In this document: positions 59,998 to 64,000 of the stretch, in pieces | Layout of the letters: each line of letters opens with the position of its first letter | Position numbering within the stretch: the stretch's first letter is position 1 | NCBI RefSeq assembly: GCF_024436395.1 | Contig: NZ_JAFMZO010000004.1 | Location: 62,001-126,000, forward strand | Length of the DNA stretch: 64,000 nucleotides | From: Paradesertivirga mongoliensis | GTDB lineage: Bacteria; Bacteroidota; Bacteroidia; Sphingobacteriales; Sphingobacteriaceae | Reading direction: 5' to 3' | Notes under the pieces: model-generated | Database searches by the model: none | What the model saw: the letters and a program-made list of their open reading frames with translations, nothing else | What the model was told of the DNA's origin: nothing | Translations under genes and position numbers: made by a program

Positions 59998-62157
59998 CTA
60001 AAATCCCCAATCCTTATCCTGTTTATTTTCCTGCACCAGCGTAAAATCTATCTGTCGCTTCGCCAGATCCACCTTTTTAACAAGGATCTTCACTTCGTCG
60101 CCAAGCTGATATTTTTTCTTCTTCCGCTGGCCGATGATACAATAGTTTTTCTCATCCCACACATAAAAATCATCAGCAATATCACGCAGGCGGATCATGC
60201 CTTCGCATTTATTTTCGATGATTTCCACGTACATACCCCATTCGGTTACGCCAGAAATTAGTCCGTCATATTCCCGTCCAATGTTATCTTCCAGATATTC
60301 GGCTTGTTTATACTTAATAGAGGCGCGCTCCGCATCGGCTGCTTTCTTCTCCATTTGGGAAGCATGAATAGATTTTTTCTCATATTCTTCTTCTCCAACA
60401 GATTTCCCTCCGGCCAGATAATGCTCAAGCAGGCGGTGTACCATTACATCCGGATAACGACGAATAGGAGAGGTGAAATGCGTGTAAAAATCGAACGCCA
60501 AACCATAATGACTGGTTTTCTTAGTGGTGTAAATAGCTTTCGCCATAGAACGTATGGCGAGTTGTGTCAGCACATTTTGTTCTTTTTTCCCTTCGACATC
60601 CTCCATCAGATGGTTAAGTGATCTGGCGATTTCTTTGTCGTTTTTAGTATTAATTTTATACCCAAACCGAATCGCAAAATTGGCGAAATTGAGAAGCGCG
60701 TCTTCTTTAGGCGAGTCGTGAGCCCGATAAACGAACGTGTATTTCTGCTTACCTTTGCCTTTTTTTGCCATAAACTCCGCCACTTTTCGGTTAGCTAATA
60801 GCATATAGTCTTCAATAAGCTTATGCGCGTCTTTACGTTCCTTTACGTAAACCCCGACTGGTTTTCCGGCATCATCCAATTTGAATTTAACTTCGGTAGA
60901 TTCAAAACTGATGGCACCTTCTTTAAATTTCTTTTCGCGAAGCTTGTAAGCCAGTTCGTTAAGGATTTTCATTTCTTCGAAAAGTTCGGTCGATTCCCCT
61001 TCGATGATTTCCTGGGCTTCTTCGTACGAAAAGCGCCGGTCGGAATGAATAACCGTTTTTCCAAACCACTGATTCACCACATTGGCGTTTGAATCCAGTT
61101 CAAAAACAGCTGCGAAGCAAAGCTTATCTTCTTTTGGTCTTAACGAGCAAAGTCCGTTTGAAAGCTTTTCTGGTAGCATCGGAATAACCCTGTCTACGAG
61201 ATATACGGATGTTCCCCTGTTGAAAGCCTCTTTGTCCAGTGCTGAATCAGGAATTATATAATGAGATACGTCCGCGATGTGAACGCCTATTTCGTAATTG
61301 CCGTTTTCTAACTTCTGAAAAGAAATAGCGTCGTCAAAATCTTTGGCATCAAACGGGTCGATGGTGAAGGTCAGGATGTCTCTGAAATCCCGGCGTTTGC
61401 TGATTTCCTCCTCGGTAATGATCTCCGAGATTTCCTCAGCATCTTTTTCAACTTCTTCAGGAAACTGTAACGGAAAGCCATATTCCGCAAGAATGGCATT
61501 CATTTCTGTATTGTGCTCTCCCTGCTTTCCAAGCACCCTGGTAATTACGCCAATAGGGTTTTTGGCATCTTCCGGCCATTCGGTGATTTTGGCGATCGCC
61601 TTCTCACCTTGTGTCGCGCCGTTTAGATCGGATAAGGGAATAAAAATATCATGAACCATCTTCCGGTCGTCGGGGATGAAAAAAGCAAAGCGTTCGGATA
61701 CCTTAACAATACCGGTGAACTCCATTTTCGCTCGTTCCAGTATCTCTACAACTTCACCTTCTTTGCGTTTTCCGTTGCTTTTGGCATATACATACACCTT
61801 CACCTTGTCGTTATGCAGCGCGGTCTTAAGCTTTCTGGGGGCTACATAAATGTCTTTTTCGAACTCGTCATCAGGAATGATAAAGCCCGACCCATCCGTT
61901 GTGATTGCTACAGTGCCTGTTAAGAAAGTTTTTAATTCTTTAAGCTGGTATTTTCCTTTCTCGATCTTCTTGAAGGTGCCTTTGAAACTCTCATCCTCGA
62001 GAACTTCCATAATGATTTGCCTTGACTCAGCGTCATGCAGGTTAAGTTTAGCAGAGATTTGCTTGTAGTTAAGGGGCTTATTTCCCTCTTTTTCAACAAG
62101 ATCTTTGATGAGCTGGGTAAATACCAGTTTTATATGATTTGATTTCTTTTTCGCCAT
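59998..62157 (-). CDS. rnr: Ribonuclease R
   Basis: 719 residues: N-terminal winged-helix and two cold-shock-type OB folds, the RNB catalytic domain (TIDPFDAKDFDDAISFQ with the catalytic Asp cluster; HFTSPIRRYPDVMVHRLLEH) and a C-terminal S1 domain (YDGLISGVTEWGMYVEI). Processive 3'-5' exoribonuclease that can pass through structured RNA. Possible -7-like TATACTTA upstream. Single gene. Confidence 0.96.
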   Translation of the reverse strand: MAKKKSNHIKLVFTQLIKDLVEKEGNKPLNYKQISAKLNLHDAESRQIIMEVLEDESFKGTFKKIEKGKYQLKELKTFLTGTVAITTDGSGFIIPDDEFEKDIYVAPRKLKTALHNDKVKVYVYAKSNGKRKEGEVVEILERAKMEFTGIVKVSERFAFFIPDDRKMVHDIFIPLSDLNGATQGEKAIAKITEWPEDAKNPIGVITRVLGKQGEHNTEMNAILAEYGFPLQFPEEVEKDAEEISEIITEEEISKRRDFRDILTFTIDPFDAKDFDDAISFQKLENGNYEIGVHIADVSHYIIPDSALDKEAFNRGTSVYLVDRVIPMLPEKLSNGLCSLRPKEDKLCFAAVFELDSNANVVNQWFGKTVIHSDRRFSYEEAQEIIEGESTELFEEMKILNELAYKLREKKFKEGAISFESTEVKFKLDDAGKPVGVYVKERKDAHKLIEDYMLLANRKVAEFMAKKGKGKQKYTFVYRAHDSPKEDALLNFANFAIRFGYKINTKNDKEIARSLNHLMEDVEGKKEQNVLTQLAIRSMAKAIYTTKKTSHYGLAFDFYTHFTSPIRRYPDVMVHRLLEHYLAGGKSVGEEEYEKKSIHASQMEKKAADAERASIKYKQAEYLEDNIGREYDGLISGVTEWGMYVEIIENKCEGMIRLRDIADDFYVWDEKNYCIIGQRKKKKYQLGDEVKILVKKVDLAKRQIDFTLVQENKQDKDWGF

Positions 62158-62219
62158 TAGCAGAGTGTTCCTTTTTGAATTGTAAGTATAACAGAAATCT
62201 GCCGGAATTGCTTGCTGTA

Positions 62220-62930
62220 TTAATCAACAATTAAAATTTGCTCTTCTTCAATTAAAGAACGGCTCTTGAATTTTAGAATTAATTGCGCCGTAGTGATTAC
62301 ATCTTTCTGGCAATAGGTTTTGATCCGGTTCAGATCTCTTTCCTGCCAGTACACCCTGTGTACATCGCTTCCGCTGATATCATCCTTAGGTGTAGGGATA
62401 TTGAAGATGGCGGCTAAGAGATTTAAAGATGTGTAGTTTTTATAATCTCCAAACTTCCATAAATCCATCGTGTCCAGATGGTTGATCTCCCATGGCTTTT
62501 TTCCGCTGATGCGTAGTTGAGAAGGGATGCAAAGTTCATTTATCAATGTACGCCTGCAGATATAGGGAAAATCGAACTCTTTACCATTGTGTGCACAGAG
62601 GGTTAACGAAGAGGGTTGTTTGTTCAGAAGCGTGATGAAATCTGCCAATATTTTACATTCGTCATCGCTGGCGAACGATTTAACCCGAAGCCCCAACTCG
62701 TCATTCTCCTTAGTGAAAATACCAACCGAGATGCAAACGATTTTTCCGAACTCTGCCCAGATTCCTGCCCGGGGATAATATTCTTCTGCGGATTCTTCCT
62801 TACGCTGATTCTGGGTTTTTAGGTCCCATAATTCCTTAAAGTTTTCGGGTACTTCCCGGTAGGAAGGATACTGTGGAGCGGTCTCGATATCGAGCACAAG
62901 CAGTTGTGAAAGGTCAATGTTTTCGAGCAT
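62220..62930 (-). CDS. DEDD-type 3'-5' exonuclease (PolB-like, polysaccharide-locus type)
   Basis: 236 residues from the ATG at 62930 (MLENIDLSQLLVLDIETAPQ); a TTG at 62951 is open. D/E pair in DIETAP, HNGKEFDFPYIC for the second Asp and a late YCQKDVITTAQLIL for the last, as in DEDDy exonucleases. Members have been annotated as predicted polysaccharide synthesis proteins, without evidence. A 31-bp inverted repeat lies 13 bases upstream. Confidence 0.85.
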   Translation of the reverse strand: MLENIDLSQLLVLDIETAPQYPSYREVPENFKELWDLKTQNQRKEESAEEYYPRAGIWAEFGKIVCISVGIFTKENDELGLRVKSFASDDECKILADFITLLNKQPSSLTLCAHNGKEFDFPYICRRTLINELCIPSQLRISGKKPWEINHLDTMDLWKFGDYKNYTSLNLLAAIFNIPTPKDDISGSDVHRVYWQERDLNRIKTYCQKDVITTAQLILKFKSRSLIEEEQILIVD

Positions 62931-62942
62931 GTTAGATGTTTT

Positions 62943-62973
62943 CTTTCCCAATTATAGTAAATGATTGGGAAAG
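62943..62973. repeat. Perfect inverted repeat upstream of the exonuclease gene
   Basis: CTTTCCCAAT (62943-62952) and ATTGGGAAAG (62964-62973), 11-base spacer. No T tract, so it is not a standard terminator; it may be an operator or an RNA hairpin in the 5' region of the exonuclease gene. Confidence 0.55.
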
Positions 62974-63190
62974 TCGGAAAGGGATGTACCGGGGCATAGA
63001 TTTCTTCCGGCAAGTAGTAGAAAGTTTGTGGGCGATGAACGAACCTACGGGATTTGCTCGGGTTTTATTAGCGAATACCATTTGTCAGGCTATTTGCATG
63101 CAAACTCACGGAATTTAATAGCGATTTCACTAGACGAAGTGCTTCGCAACTTTAGATCGTGGGCTCTCAACAATGTCTTTCGAGGGATGT

Positions 63191-63595
63191 TTATCCTATC
63201 ATCACCCCAACCTTATTCAGAACCGGTATCCGGATGAAATTTGACTCAAGAATGCTTTCCGGCAAAAAGATAAATTTCTTGTCGTAGATGTTTCCGCCAA
63301 TATAATAACTGAGCCAATACTCATTCGTTAGTCCGAATACCTGCTCGTCTATAGCCTCGATTTTAGCGTAGTCTTTAGCTCCCACATTGCCTATTGAATG
63401 GCGCAGGATGGACGTTTTTACTTCTTCGCCGTCTTTAGTGCCGTATCCTTTAGAACTAACCAGAACGGTTTCTATCGGCTCATCCTTAAGGTTAACCAGG
63501 TATACGTTCCAGCTTTTGCTTTCGGGGGTGGCGTTTTCCAGAACTACTGCTACTGCGATATCTTCAACTCTGTTTTCGGGAAGGTCTTTCTTCAT
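63191..63595 (-). CDS. Conserved hypothetical protein
   Basis: 134 residues, soluble, beta-rich (WNVYLVNLKDEPIETVLVSS, KGYGTKDGEEVKTSILRHSI, then NEYWLSYYIGG). Not a family I can name, though it looks like a well-conserved Bacteroidota protein. It follows topA by 106 bases on the same strand. Confidence 0.65.
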   Translation of the reverse strand: MKKDLPENRVEDIAVAVVLENATPESKSWNVYLVNLKDEPIETVLVSSKGYGTKDGEEVKTSILRHSIGNVGAKDYAKIEAIDEQVFGLTNEYWLSYYIGGNIYDKKFIFLPESILESNFIRIPVLNKVGVMIG

Positions 63596-63701
63596 GTTAT
63601 TGCAATGGTGTCGTTGAGTATGGGAACAATCTCTAATTTATGTTAAGATTTCTCCTTTCGTCGAAATGACAAAGCGCCCAAAGAATGCTACGCTATAAAC
63701 T

Positions 63702-64000
63702 TTACTTCTTTTTAACCGCCGCCTTTTTTGTTTTGTTTTTCCCTTTTGGTTCAAAAGCATCAGGAATTTGTTCGGTGATGAGCTTTTTTACTTCATCAAG
63801 CGGCAGCACCGCCAGCTCTTCAGGCGTAAACTTCTGATTGGTAGCAGGGTTCTTACCCAGCTTCAGCATTTGCTTGCCAAAACGAATAAAGGGCCCCCAT
63901 CTGCCGTTTTCAATCGCTATCTTTTCGGTTTCCCATTGCTGGATAAATCGTCCGGCTTCTTTTTCCAGCTTTTTATCAATAAGTTCTTCAATCTCAGCCT
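63702..64000 (-). CDS. topA: DNA topoisomerase I, C-terminal part (runs off the window)
   Basis: About 99 residues before the stop at 63702-63704. GRWGPFIRFGKQMLKLGK and ATNQKFTPEELAVLPLDEVK match the C-terminal repeats of TopA in this phylum, followed by a Lys-rich end (KGKNKTKKAAVKKK). The catalytic domain is outside the window. Confidence 0.9.
   Translation of the reverse strand, partial: AEIEELIDKKLEKEAGRFIQQWETEKIAIENGRWGPFIRFGKQMLKLGKNPATNQKFTPEELAVLPLDEVKKLITEQIPDAFEPKGKNKTKKAAVKKK

Noticed and set aside
62965..63237. Plus-strand ORF of 90 residues in the gap between the exonuclease and the 134-residue gene
   Set aside because: No recognised domain, no promoter-like element and no plausible start; its 3' part overlaps the end of the real gene on the other strand.
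1..64000. CRISPR array, prophage, IS element, tRNA or rRNA gene
   Set aside because: I found no regularly spaced direct repeats, transposase or phage motifs, and no tRNA-like cloverleaf or rRNA signature in either strand while reading.

Overview
The window looks like a chromosomal segment of a Bacteroidota bacterium, most likely family Sphingobacteriaceae (Pedobacter/Mucilaginibacter-like). The reasons are the gene set (TonB-dependent BtuB, an HTCS-like hybrid sensor kinase with propeller repeats, DUF4905-type, TIGR00266 and LysM proteins), the near absence of Shine-Dalgarno sites, and many copies of the Bacteroidota promoter TTTG-N19/20-TAnnTTTG. Nearly all of it is ordinary core genome. I see no prophage, insertion sequence, CRISPR array, tRNA or rRNA.

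Layout. 1-1257: end of a FUSC-type membrane protein, then two related promoter-to-terminator units without ORFs (candidate paired small RNAs). 1258-7220: PhoH ATPase, response regulator, ammonium transporter with an HMA-AraC regulator, PurU. 7340-19761: a frameshifted small gene, the trpS-dNK-kdsB-M23 operon, plsC-gatC, cobalamin adenosyltransferase, ispD, queA, heptose kinase with an aminotransferase, and a CDF transporter. 19823-25871: NUDIX-bioA-ferritin-like-YhhN, then a cobalamin riboswitch with btuB and a DUF71 ATPase. 25946-34762: small lipoproteins, a TIGR00266 protein, a Cys-rich peptide gene with a palindromic operator, scoAB, LysM-udk, NfeD, Dps. 34866-43298: SGNH hydrolase, sirtuin, metalloprotease, sigma-54-type regulator, RNase P RNA, CrtA-like protein, ferritin, exonuclease-GIY-YIG fusion. 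43336-55611: a 1438-residue hybrid kinase, a degenerate DEAD-box protein, CvfB, the SCO1-cytochrome c-SemiSWEET operon, folB-glcD-mgtC. 55755-64000: Hsp20, a conserved protein of unknown function, rplU-rpmA, polyprenyl synthase, a decayed GxxExxY gene between inverted repeats, RNase R, a DEDD exonuclease, and the end of topA.

Themes. Cobalamin handling appears in uptake (riboswitch-btuB), predicted salvage (DUF71) and adenosylation (13374-13922). Iron and oxidative-stress proteins (Dps, ferritin, a diiron ferritin-like protein, a Fur/PerR-like box) recur. At least eight genes have a -7 element ending 5-7 bases before the start codon, which predicts leaderless or nearly leaderless mRNAs. The most unusual items are the two related RNA units at the left end, the palindrome-controlled Cys-rich peptide, the diiron protein coupled to bioA, and the dispersed-repeat arm that carries the polyprenyl synthase promoter.
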